NCBI GenBank assembly: GCA_003516285.1
Contig: DPCK01000028.1
Location: forward strand, 1 to 19,789
Length of the DNA: 19,789 nucleotides
Source: Lutibacter sp.
Lineage (GTDB): Bacteria; Bacteroidota; Bacteroidia; Flavobacteriales; Flavobacteriaceae
Direction: 5' to 3'
The notes below the pieces were generated by a model, which was not told where the DNA came from, ran no database searches, and saw nothing but the letters and a program-made list of their open reading frames with translations. This document shows, in pieces, positions 1 through 7,276 of this stretch (positions within the stretch are counted from its first letter, which is position 1; the number at the start of each line of letters is the position of its first letter). The translations under genes and the position numbers were made by a program.

Positions 1-1
1 T

Positions 2-136
2 ATTTTAAGTAGTCTTGAAAGAGAGGAAAAAGAAAAATTAAAAAATTTAAACAGAATTGATTATAAAATTGGTTTTCATATTTTAAGACCATTGAGATTT
101 ATTAAAAGAATATTTAAAATAGTTACAATTTATTAA
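2..136 (+). CDS. 3' end of an upstream CDS (partial, unidentified)
   Basis: An open frame runs from the left edge to a TAA at 134-136 and encodes the last 44 residues of a protein. The tail is rich in Lys, Arg, Ile and Phe, with a charged stretch (EREEKEKLKNLNRID) followed by a basic, hydrophobic end (RPLRFIKRIFKIVTIY). The stop lies 8 nt before the next ATG on the same strand, which fits membership in the same operon. Basic aromatic tails like this are common at the C-termini of Bacteroidota glycosyltransferases and other polysaccharide-cluster enzymes. No catalytic motif is present in the visible part, so no function is assigned. Confidence 0.6.
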   Translation: MLSSLEREEKEKLKNLNRIDYKIGFHILRPLRFIKRIFKIVTIY

Positions 137-144
137 GATAAAGT

Positions 145-1026
145 ATGCCGCAAGCCATTTTAATAACTGCCTATAAAAATTATCATCATTTGGGGGAAAT
201 TATAAAATTCTTTGATGATGATTTTGAGGTATATATTCATATAGACAAAAAAAGCATTATTACGAAAGAAGAATTAAATAAATTAAAAAATTATAGTCAG
301 GTAAAACTTGTAACTCAAAAATACAAAGTTAATTGGGGAGGGTTTAATCATTTAAAAAGCATCCTATATTTGACAGAAAAAGCACTTAAAAATCCACAAA
401 ATTATTATTTCCATTTGATTAGCGGACACGATTTCCCAATAAAAAAATTATCAGAATTTAAAATCTATTTTGTTGAAAATAGAACATCGGAATTTATAAG
501 TAATTTTGAGATACCTAGACTTGGAGGAGCTGATAATGGAGGATTGGATCGCATTGAATATTATAATTTGTATAATGTATTTGATGCAAAAGTTCCAATA
601 CAAAATGGTTTTATCAGACGGTTTATAGCGCTACAAAAAAAAATAAAGTTTAACAGGCCGATTTCCTCCAAAATGCCAAAATTGTATAGCGGCTCAACCT
701 GGTGGAGTTTAAGCAGACCTTGTGTGGAATATGTTATAAATTATTCGAATAAAAATAAATTTGTATTGAACAGATTTAAACACACTCTTTGCTCAGAAGA
801 ATTTTATTTTCAAACCGTCATTATGAATTCCTCTTTTGCCGATTATGTAAAAAATAATAGTTTAAGGTATATTGATTGGATAGCACGGAATGGCAACAAT
901 CCAGCTATTTTAGATGAAACGGATTTAGAAAAAATAATAAAATCCGATGCGTTTTTTGCACGTAAATTTGAATACCCTTTGTCAATTAACATTTTGAATA
1001 AAATTAAAGCGATGATTAAGGAATGA
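145..1026 (+). CDS. GT14-like (core-2/I-branching enzyme family) glycosyltransferase
   Basis: This 293-residue protein resembles bacterial members of the core-2/I-branching beta-1,6-N-acetylglucosaminyltransferase family (PF02485, CAZy GT14). The signature blocks are visible in order: an N-terminal strand (AILITAYKN), VNWGGFNHL at 62-70, LISGHDFPI at 91-99, GSTWWSLSR at 183-191, and SEEFYFQTVI at 217-226. The last block should contain the catalytic glutamate (E218 or E219). There is no signal peptide or membrane segment, so it is probably cytoplasmic and adds a sugar from a nucleotide donor to a lipid-linked intermediate. Its stop overlaps the next start by 4 nt (ATGA), so it should be cotranscribed and translationally coupled with the GT2 gene. 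It is conspicuously AT-rich compared with genes after about 5.3 kb, which may mean separate acquisition. Donor and linkage cannot be read from the sequence. Confidence 0.88.
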   Translation: MPQAILITAYKNYHHLGEIIKFFDDDFEVYIHIDKKSIITKEELNKLKNYSQVKLVTQKYKVNWGGFNHLKSILYLTEKALKNPQNYYFHLISGHDFPIKKLSEFKIYFVENRTSEFISNFEIPRLGGADNGGLDRIEYYNLYNVFDAKVPIQNGFIRRFIALQKKIKFNRPISSKMPKLYSGSTWWSLSRPCVEYVINYSNKNKFVLNRFKHTLCSEEFYFQTVIMNSSFADYVKNNSLRYIDWIARNGNNPAILDETDLEKIIKSDAFFARKFEYPLSINILNKIKAMIKE

Positions 1027-1958
1027 ATCCCATAGTAACTATCATTATGGCAACTTACAATAGAGGACACTTTATTGTAGAAACCTTGCAATCCATACAA
1101 GCACAAACATTTTATGATTGGGAATGTTTGATTGTAGATGATGGAGGAACCGACAATACCCCAGAAGTTATTGCGCCAATACTGGAAAATGACAACAGGT
1201 TTCAATTTTTAAAACGACCTTTCAACTATAAAAAAGGTTTGTCGGGCTGCCGCAATTTTGGATTGGATTTGGCAAAAGGAGAATATATTATTTTCTTTGA
1301 TGATGATGATATGGTACATCCTGCTAATTTAAAAACGTGCTTGGAGGTCATTGAAGCAAATACCGTTGATTTTTGTCACTATCAAAAGTTATCTTATGAA
1401 GTACAGCAACCAATTATTGAAACTAAACTTATAACAATACAACAATACCTAAGCAAAATCGATATTGAAAAAATAATTACTCAGGAAATTGGATTGGCAT
1501 CTTGTACGGTTATGTGGAAAAAGCAATGTTTTGAAAATTGTCGATTTAATGAAAAACTGATGTATGCGGAAGAATGGGAATGTTATAGCAGGTTAATCAC
1601 AGAAGGTTTTAAAGGTGTAATTATTGAGAACATTCTATATTATAACCGAAAACATCCAAATTCAAATACAGGTGAGTTTTATAGAAATAATTCTATTAGA
1701 AGAGCATCTAAAAAGGAAGCGATTTTATTGGTGATGCAGAATTTACGGAAAAAAAAATTGCTTTCAAATTACTTAATACGCTATTTTGTGCAAATTTCTG
1801 TGGGTTTTAAAGAGTATCACTTATTCTCTCAGTTAATGCAAATTCCAAAATTATCTATTTTTGAAAAAGTTACATGGCAACTTTTCTATTTTACCTTAAC
1901 TTTCCGCTTATTCCTTTTTGGAAAATGGAAGAAAATTAAAAAAAGGAAACAAGTATGA
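1023..1958 (+). CDS. GT2 family glycosyltransferase
   Basis: This 311-residue GT-A fold enzyme is of the glycosyltransferase family 2 type. The N-terminus (VTIIMATYNRGHFIVETLQS) is the usual nucleotide-binding start. VDDGGTDNT at 38-46 carries the first conserved aspartates, and FFDDDDMVHP at 91-100 is the metal-binding DXD region. AEEWECYSRL near residue 182 is in the place of the catalytic base motif. The C-terminal part (about 240-311) is basic with aromatic hydrophobic patches and may dock on the inner membrane. The ATG overlaps the preceding stop, and its own stop overlaps wecB by 4 nt, so it belongs to a tight operon. It probably adds one sugar to the lipid-linked polysaccharide repeat unit. 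Specificity is unknown. Confidence 0.9.
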   Translation: MNPIVTIIMATYNRGHFIVETLQSIQAQTFYDWECLIVDDGGTDNTPEVIAPILENDNRFQFLKRPFNYKKGLSGCRNFGLDLAKGEYIIFFDDDDMVHPANLKTCLEVIEANTVDFCHYQKLSYEVQQPIIETKLITIQQYLSKIDIEKIITQEIGLASCTVMWKKQCFENCRFNEKLMYAEEWECYSRLITEGFKGVIIENILYYNRKHPNSNTGEFYRNNSIRRASKKEAILLVMQNLRKKKLLSNYLIRYFVQISVGFKEYHLFSQLMQIPKLSIFEKVTWQLFYFTLTFRLFLFGKWKKIKKRKQV

Positions 1959-3061
1959 AAATCCTCCTTTGTTTTGGCACGCGCCCTGAAGCCATAAAAA
2001 TGGCTCCTTTATACCATGAATTAAAAAAGCATGAGGCATTTGAGGTAATAGTTTGTGTAACAGCACAACACCGAGAAATGTTGGATCAGGTTTTGGATTT
2101 TTTTGAAATTATCCCCGATTATGATTTGGATGTGATGCAGCCAAACCAAACCTTGAATGGCTTAAGTTCACAGATTCTTTCTAAAATGGATACGGTACTA
2201 AACGATGCAAATCCCGATTTGGTATTGGTGCATGGAGATACCACCACTTCAGCGATGGTCGCCCTTGCTACATTTCATAAAGGCATTAAAGTTGGCCACG
2301 TAGAAGCAGGATTAAGAACTTATAATAAAAAAGCGCCTTTTCCGGAGGAATTAAACAGACAATTAACAGGAAGAATAGCTGATTTTCATTTTTCTCCCAC
2401 CTTAAAAGCAAGTCAAAATTTATTGAGTGAAGGAGTGAAAAATAAAGCAGTTGTTGTCACAGGAAATACGGTGGTTGATGCCTTATATTTAACCTTGGAA
2501 AAATTAGAGAATGGCTTTACAAATGAAACAATTGAGTATTTAAAAGGCAAAATAAATTTTAATAACAAAGTCATATTGGTCACAGGTCACAGACGCGAAA
2601 GTTTTGGAGAAGGTTTTGAAAATATCTGCAAAGCCATATTGGAACTGTCCAAAAATAAGGAGTTAGAAATTATTTATCCGGTGCATTTAAACCCAAATGT
2701 TCAAGAAACTGTATACAAGATGCTTTCGGGGTTTGAAAATATTCTTTTAATCGAACCCTTGGACTATCCTTCGTTTGTTTGGTTGATGAGTAAATCAAGT
2801 TTAATCATATCAGATTCTGGTGGCATTCAGGAAGAGGCACCATCTTTTAACATTCCCGTTTTGGTTACCAGAGAAGCCACAGAACGTGATGAAGGCATTA
2901 AAGCCGGATGTTCTTATTTGGTGGGTAATGATATGTCAAAAATAGTTGATATCGCAAATAAATTGTTACAACTAAAATTGTCTAGAGAAACGCATCCGAA
3001 TCCGTATGGAGATGGAAAGGCAAGTGAAAAAATAGTAAATTTTATTAAAAATAACCTTTAA
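1955..3061 (+). CDS. wecB: UDP-N-acetylglucosamine 2-epimerase (non-hydrolysing)
   Basis: This 368-residue protein has the full WecB/MnaA pattern and interconverts UDP-GlcNAc and UDP-ManNAc in the cytoplasm. It starts with FGTRPEAIKMAPL. The residues known as catalytic in E. coli WecB (Asp95, Glu117, Glu131, His213) match D95 in VHGDTTT, E117 in HVEAGLRT, E131 in PFPEELNRQ and H212 in VTGHRRESFG. SDSGGIQEEAP and VTREATERDEG form the C-terminal UDP-binding region. Length is normal for the family. It overlaps the upstream GT2 gene by 4 nt and is followed after 1 nt by the next gene. No wecC-like dehydrogenase is in view, so the product may be used as UDP-ManNAc or oxidised by an enzyme encoded elsewhere. 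It is distinct from the hydrolysing NeuC at 7277-8398. Confidence 0.96.
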   Translation: MKILLCFGTRPEAIKMAPLYHELKKHEAFEVIVCVTAQHREMLDQVLDFFEIIPDYDLDVMQPNQTLNGLSSQILSKMDTVLNDANPDLVLVHGDTTTSAMVALATFHKGIKVGHVEAGLRTYNKKAPFPEELNRQLTGRIADFHFSPTLKASQNLLSEGVKNKAVVVTGNTVVDALYLTLEKLENGFTNETIEYLKGKINFNNKVILVTGHRRESFGEGFENICKAILELSKNKELEIIYPVHLNPNVQETVYKMLSGFENILLIEPLDYPSFVWLMSKSSLIISDSGGIQEEAPSFNIPVLVTREATERDEGIKAGCSYLVGNDMSKIVDIANKLLQLKLSRETHPNPYGDGKASEKIVNFIKNNL

Positions 3062-3062
3062 G

Positions 3063-4319
3063 TTGGGTGTAATTAAAAAAATATTGGTGGTTGTTGATTC
3101 TATTGATGTTGACGACAGCAGTGGCTCAAAAGCGAATGTTGCTTTGATTTTAAATTTAAGAGAAGCCGGTTTTGAGGTGATGGTATATCATTATACCCAA
3201 AAAGAAATTCACTTGTTGGATATCAAATGTTTTTTAATTCCAGAGAATAAAGGCCCTGGAATGTATCTTTTAAGCAGATTGGAACGCCTTTTTACACGTT
3301 GGACAGGCATCAATTTAAATCCGCTGATGGAAGGATTTTTTGGTTTTTCCTTTACTTTTTTTAATGATACGGCAAGCATTGTAAAAGCATTGAAAAAGAA
3401 ATCAGATTTTGAACCCGATTTGGTGTTGACCTTAAGCAAAGGTGGCAGTTTTCGGCCACATTATGTCTTATTGAAATTGTCGAAATGGCATTCCAAATGG
3501 ATGGCATACATTCACGATCCTTATCCGTTTCACTATTATCCGCGTCCATACAATTGGATACAGCCCGGGTATAAAAAAAAAGAACAATTCTTTAAAGTAG
3601 TCTCAGAAAAAGCAAAGTTTAGTGCCTTTCCAAGTTTATTGTTAAAGGAATGGATGGGAAGTTATTTTGAGAATTTTTTAAAAACAGGCGTGGTGATTCC
3701 GCACCAAAATGCCAAATATGAGGTTCAAAACAAGGTATTTCCAGCTTACTTTGATCCCTCAAAATTTAATTTGCTTCACGCAGGAAATCTGATGAAACAA
3801 CGCTCTCCGGAAGGATTGGTTAAAGGTTTTAACTTATTTTTAAAGCGACATCCTGAGGCTAAAGAGGATGCAAGAATGTTATTGTTGGGATCGGCTTCTT
3901 ACCATACCCAACTATTAGAAAGTGTTCAAAAGAACAGCTCTGAAATTTATGTTTACAATGGAAATATGGCTTTTGAGGAAGTATTTCATTTGCAACAACA
4001 CGTTTCAGTAAACATCATTTTGGAATCAAAATCGGAAATCAGTCCGTTTTTGCCGGGGAAATTTCCGCATTGCGTAGCAGCTAACAAGCCTATTTTGGCA
4101 TTGGGCCCTTATTATAGCGAAACCAGAAGATTATTGGGAAATGATTACCCATATTGGGCTGAGGCGGATGATGTGGAAAATATTGCTCAAAAAATAGGTA
4201 CGCTTTTTACTTTATGGTTAAACGATAAAGCCAATTTAAAATTGGATAGGAAAGACCTTTTAAAATATTTGGGTAGTGAGCATTTAAATGAAGTAATGGC
4301 AAATTTATATGTCAATTAA
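3063..4319 (+). CDS. GT-B fold glycosyltransferase (GT4-like)
   Basis: This 418-residue protein has a two-Rossmann layout. The N-terminal half starts with KKILVVVDSIDVDDSSGSKA and contains YIHDPYPFHYYPRPY near residue 165. The C-terminal half begins at HAGNLMKQRSPEG (about 240) and includes LLLGSASYHTQ and SEISPFLPGKFPHC, followed by NKPILALGP. The last blocks occupy the donor-binding place of GT4-type enzymes, although the classical E-x7-E is not obvious. The start is probably TTG at 3063, 1 nt after the wecB stop; no in-frame ATG lies near the conserved N-terminus. It is probably cytoplasmic and part of the wecB operon. The precise family and substrate are not determined. Confidence 0.8.
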   Translation: MGVIKKILVVVDSIDVDDSSGSKANVALILNLREAGFEVMVYHYTQKEIHLLDIKCFLIPENKGPGMYLLSRLERLFTRWTGINLNPLMEGFFGFSFTFFNDTASIVKALKKKSDFEPDLVLTLSKGGSFRPHYVLLKLSKWHSKWMAYIHDPYPFHYYPRPYNWIQPGYKKKEQFFKVVSEKAKFSAFPSLLLKEWMGSYFENFLKTGVVIPHQNAKYEVQNKVFPAYFDPSKFNLLHAGNLMKQRSPEGLVKGFNLFLKRHPEAKEDARMLLLGSASYHTQLLESVQKNSSEIYVYNGNMAFEEVFHLQQHVSVNIILESKSEISPFLPGKFPHCVAANKPILALGPYYSETRRLLGNDYPYWAEADDVENIAQKIGTLFTLWLNDKANLKLDRKDLLKYLGSEHLNEVMANLYVN

Positions 4320-4323
4320 GGAA

Positions 4324-4331
4324 TATATTTG
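4324..4331 (+). promoter_or_regulatory. Possible -7 element (TATATTTG) upstream of the GT2 gene
   Basis: TATATTTG fits the Bacteroidota -7 consensus TANNTTTG and lies in the 91-nt gap between two polysaccharide genes, about 80 nt before the ATG at 4411. No clear TTTG -33 element is seen at the expected distance. The site is therefore only a candidate internal promoter. Confidence 0.25.
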
Positions 4332-4410
4332 ATAAGGTTAACACCTGCAAATTAAAAATCTTTTAAAATAATTCTTAAAATTATAACAACATTTACAATT
4401 AAATCATTTC

Positions 4411-5295
4411 ATGCAAGCAACAATAATAATTGTATCCAAAAATAGGAGAAAGGAATTGGAATTTACTCTTCAAATTTTAGAAAAATTTCTTGATTTGTCA
4501 ATTCACGAAGTATTGGTTTTTTTGGATGGTTGTTCTGATAATTCTGAATTATTGCAAATCCAGTTTGATTGGGTAAAATGGTTTGTTTCGGAAAATAGTA
4601 TTGGTGCTTCTGCGGCGAGGCATCAATTGTACCCAAAAGCACAAGGCCAATTTTTAATAGGTTTAGACGATGATTCACATCCTTTAAATTATGATTTTAT
4701 AGAAAGAACAGCATATATTTTTGAAAAATTTCCCAATGTTGGCATCATTGCTTTTCAGGAAATAAAAGGAATTTTTGAGTCAGACGAAAACGCTTCGAAA
4801 CAAGTCAATCCCAAAGAAGAAGAATATTATTGCAGCGAATTTATTGGTTGTGGTTTTGCCATTCGCAAAGATGTTTATATGGCAACCAATGGCTTTCCAG
4901 TTTGGATTGATATTTACGGGGAAGAATCTTGTTTGTCTCTGGAAGTATTGGCCAAAGGATATGATATGATTTATTCCAATAGTATTAAAGTGAATCATCG
5001 TGTTAATATTGCTGAGCGCAAATTATTTGGTCAAAATTATTTCAGATTTGGGAAGCAATTAAAAAATACTACGTACTATTACTTGGTTTATTACCCATTT
5101 CCTATAGGTAAAATCTTAAAATTATATGGTCATAATTTTAGCAAATATGCATTAATGGATTGGACATATTTTAAAGTATTTTTTAAAACTATCTTTGAGG
5201 TAGTCCGTGGAGTACCAAGAGTAATGAAATATAGGAACCCGGTAGATAAAAAGGTATTAAAAAAAATGAAAACCTTATCAGGATTGAAATATTAA
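4411..5295 (+). CDS. GT2 family glycosyltransferase
   Basis: This 294-residue enzyme is of the GT2 (GT-A) type. The N-terminal strand ATIIIVSKNRRKELEFTL is followed by VFLDGCSDNS (about 36-45). SIGASAARHQ at 63-72 is the usual segment ahead of the nucleotide site. FLIGLDDDSHP (81-91) carries the DDD metal motif at 86-88, and YGEESCLSLEVLAKGYD near 170 is the likely catalytic-base helix. The C-terminal third is basic and aromatic, consistent with peripheral membrane association. The gene follows a 91-nt non-coding gap and ends 7 nt before the neuA-like gene, so it probably heads or joins the nonulosonic acid segment. Donor and acceptor are unknown. Confidence 0.9.
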   Translation: MQATIIIVSKNRRKELEFTLQILEKFLDLSIHEVLVFLDGCSDNSELLQIQFDWVKWFVSENSIGASAARHQLYPKAQGQFLIGLDDDSHPLNYDFIERTAYIFEKFPNVGIIAFQEIKGIFESDENASKQVNPKEEEYYCSEFIGCGFAIRKDVYMATNGFPVWIDIYGEESCLSLEVLAKGYDMIYSNSIKVNHRVNIAERKLFGQNYFRFGKQLKNTTYYYLVYYPFPIGKILKLYGHNFSKYALMDWTYFKVFFKTIFEVVRGVPRVMKYRNPVDKKVLKKMKTLSGLKY

Positions 5296-5302
5296 AGTAT
5301 TA

Positions 5303-5962
5303 ATGAATATAATAGCCATCATACCAGCAAGAGGCGGTTCTAAAAGACTGCCCAATAAAAACAAGATTTTGATGGGAGGCATTCCATTGCTCGTCCGCAG
5401 TATAAAATTTGCTAAGGAAAATCATATAGATAAAATTGTGGTGAGCACCGATGATGCTTCAATAAAGGAAATAGCTCTGCAATATGGCGCTGAGGTACTA
5501 GACAGGCCTGCAGCTTTGGCAACTGACAATTCCCCAACAATTGACACTTTAAAACAGGTGATGGAAAATGTAGCCGGGAATTATGACTATGTGGTAGTAT
5601 TGCAGCCAACAAATCCTCTACGTCCAAAAAACTTATTACAGGAGGCGCTTAAACAAATGAAAGAAGGTAATTTTGACAGTTTAATGACCGTGACCAGAAA
5701 TGAACAAAAATTCGGCAAGATTATAAATGATAAATTTGTGCCTTACAATTACGCCATCGGACAGCGCAGCCAGGACTTGGAACCTTTGTATTTTGAAAAT
5801 GGATTGTTGTACATTGCCAAAACAACATTAATTTTGGAAGGCAAATTGGTTGGAGAAAATCACCTGCCATTTATCGTAAATCATCCCTATGCCAAAGTGG
5901 ATATTGACACCCAGGAAGATCTTGACTATGCGGAATACTTGTTTAACAAATACAATAATTGA
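5303..5962 (+). CDS. neuA: CMP-nonulosonic acid synthetase (acylneuraminate cytidylyltransferase)
   Basis: This 219-residue protein belongs to the cytidylyltransferase family PF02348, which activates sialic, legionaminic or pseudaminic acid with CTP to the CMP-sugar. The nucleotide-binding loop IPARGGSKRLPNKN is at 7-20, followed by VVSTDD at 46-51, the RPAALATDNSPT block at 68-79, LQPTNPLR at 100-107, and the metal-binding DIDTQEDL near 200. Length is typical of the single-domain form. It lies 7 nt after a GT2 gene and directly before neuB and neuC, which supports the nonulosonate role. The family does not separate NeuA, LegF and PseF from sequence alone. The NeuB and NeuC partners favour a Neu5Ac-type substrate, so the symbol is used in that sense. 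Confidence 0.88.
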   Translation: MNIIAIIPARGGSKRLPNKNKILMGGIPLLVRSIKFAKENHIDKIVVSTDDASIKEIALQYGAEVLDRPAALATDNSPTIDTLKQVMENVAGNYDYVVVLQPTNPLRPKNLLQEALKQMKEGNFDSLMTVTRNEQKFGKIINDKFVPYNYAIGQRSQDLEPLYFENGLLYIAKTTLILEGKLVGENHLPFIVNHPYAKVDIDTQEDLDYAEYLFNKYNN

Positions 5963-5975
5963 AACCGAATCAAAT

Positions 5976-6004
5976 TCCCCTCAAGAGAGGGGTTAGGGGT
6001 GTGT
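5976..6004. repeat. C/G-rich palindromic dispersed repeat between neuA and neuB
   Basis: The sequence begins tcccctcaagagagggg and continues ttaggggtgtgt. It closely matches the copy at 7169-7196, and both are preceded by aatcaaat. The CCCCTC...GAGAGGGG arms can form a hairpin. It fills most of the 63-nt gap between neuA and neuB. I recall similar elements being widespread in flavobacterial intergenic regions, but this is not verified here. Confidence 0.75.
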
Positions 6005-6025
6005 TTTTGAAGAGAATATAAAAAT

Positions 6026-7072
6026 ATGAAAAATCCATTCATCCAAATAGCCGGAAGAAAAATAGGCCCCGATTACCCTCCATTGGTGATTGCTGAGTTG
6101 GGAATCAATCACGAAGGTTCCTTGAAATCGGCCAAAGAAATGGTGGATGCTGCACAAAGGGCAGGGGTGGAAATGGTGAAACATCAGACCCACATTGTTG
6201 CAGACGAAATGAGCGGCGCGGCAAAAAAAGTGATTCCGGGAAATGCAACGGTTTCTATTTATGAAATTATGGAGCGTTGTGCGCTCAATGAATCTGATGA
6301 ATTAGCGTTAAAAAACTATGTGGAAAGCAAGGGAATGATTTTTATTTCCACACCATTTTCACGTGCAGCTGCCAACAGACTGGAAAAAATGAACGTGCCT
6401 GCCTATAAAATTGGGTCGGGTGAATGTAACAATTATCCGCTATTGGAACATATTGCTTCTTTTGGCAAACCGGTGATATTAAGCACCGGAATGAACACCA
6501 TAGATAGTATTCAAAAAGCGTTGGCCATTTTCGACAAACACCAGGTGCCGGTGGCTCTGTTGCACACCACCAATTTGTATCCGACACCTACACATTTGGT
6601 GCGTTTGGGGGCGATGACAGCAATGCATCAGGCGTTTCCTGATAAAGTTTTCGGACTAAGTGATCACACTTTAAACAACAATGCCTGTTTGGGTGCGGTG
6701 GCCTTGGGAGCCTCAATATTAGAACGTCATTTCACCGACCACTTGAATCGCACCGGACCCGATATTGTTTGCAGTATGGATGAACAGGCCGCAAAAGAAT
6801 TGATTGTTGCCAGCAAAGAAATCTGGCAAATGCGAGGTGGCATCAAAGAACCCGCAAAAGAAGAACAAGTCACCATCGATTTTGCCTTTGCCACTGTTTG
6901 TGCCATTGCCCCTATAAAAAAAGGAGACCTATTCACCAAAGAAAATATTTGGGTAAAACGTCCGGGAACAGGCGAAATCTTGGCGGAACATTATAATGAC
7001 TTACTGGGTAAAGTGGCATTAAGGGATATTGAAAATGATGAACAGTTGGGTTGGAGGGATGTTAAGGCTTAA
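6026..7072 (+). CDS. neuB: N-acetylneuraminate synthase (sialic acid synthase)
   Basis: This 348-residue enzyme condenses phosphoenolpyruvate with ManNAc (or a related N-acetyl hexosamine) to give Neu5Ac or a relative. The N-terminal NeuB TIM barrel (PF03102) runs from VIAELGINHEGS at 21-32 through KHQTHIVADEM, IYEIMERCALNE, IFISTPFSRAAA, YKIGSGECNNYPL (127-139) and ILSTGMNT. H214 (LSDHT) and H235 (ERHFTD) match the Mn-binding His215 and His236 of Neisseria meningitidis NeuB. A C-terminal SAF (antifreeze-like) domain covers about 286-347, including IWVKRPGTGEI. KHQTHI, MERCALNE and GSGECNNYPL are the pattern I associate with true Neu5Ac synthases rather than LegI or PseI. Product identity is nonetheless inferred. 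The gene lies between neuA and neuC, with repeats in both gaps. Confidence 0.94.
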   Translation: MKNPFIQIAGRKIGPDYPPLVIAELGINHEGSLKSAKEMVDAAQRAGVEMVKHQTHIVADEMSGAAKKVIPGNATVSIYEIMERCALNESDELALKNYVESKGMIFISTPFSRAAANRLEKMNVPAYKIGSGECNNYPLLEHIASFGKPVILSTGMNTIDSIQKALAIFDKHQVPVALLHTTNLYPTPTHLVRLGAMTAMHQAFPDKVFGLSDHTLNNNACLGAVALGASILERHFTDHLNRTGPDIVCSMDEQAAKELIVASKEIWQMRGGIKEPAKEEQVTIDFAFATVCAIAPIKKGDLFTKENIWVKRPGTGEILAEHYNDLLGKVALRDIENDEQLGWRDVKA

Positions 7073-7196
7073 CACACCCCTGCCCCTCTCAAGAGGGGAG
7101 TTAATGCCCCCTAACCCCCAAAGGGGGGATTTAAAAAAGTTAAATATTGAAATTCAAACAAATCAAATTCCCCTCTTGAGAGGGGTTGGGGTGTGT
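7072..7196. repeat. Inverted pair of C/G-rich repeats enclosing a third hairpin, between neuB and neuC
   Basis: The left copy (7072-7099, starting acacacccctgcccctctc) and the right copy (7169-7196, tcccctcttgagaggggttg onward) are reverse complements at 26 of 28 positions. They could pair over about 125 nt. Each copy also has its own CCCCTC/GAGGGG palindrome. Between them is another hairpin-prone block, CCCCC-AAA-GGGGG at 7115-7127. The left copy begins on the last base of the neuB stop codon. This arrangement could attenuate or separate neuC expression from neuB, or protect mRNA ends; neither role is shown by the sequence. Confidence 0.8.
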
Positions 7197-7234
7197 AATT
7201 CACAAATCAATAAAGAAACCATATAATCTTTTTG

Positions 7235-7242
7235 CATCTTTG
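7235..7242 (+). promoter_or_regulatory. Possible -7 element (CATCTTTG) before neuC
   Basis: CATCTTTG differs by one base from the TANNTTTG consensus and lies 35 nt before the neuC ATG at 7277, downstream of the inverted repeats. A separate neuC promoter would fit the 204-nt gap after neuB. No confident -33 element is visible. Confidence 0.3.
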
Positions 7243-7276
7243 TATTACATGTTATAAAAAACATTTTAAACGAATA

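Noticed and set aside
7029..7226. Small plus-strand frame overlapping the end of neuB
   Set aside because: It is out of frame with neuB and made mostly of the C/G-rich repeats; there is no family similarity.
7232..7276. Upstream TTG start for neuC
   Set aside because: The added 15 residues are cysteine- and histidine-containing, unlike the family, and coincide with a probable promoter. The ATG at 7277 begins the conserved motif.
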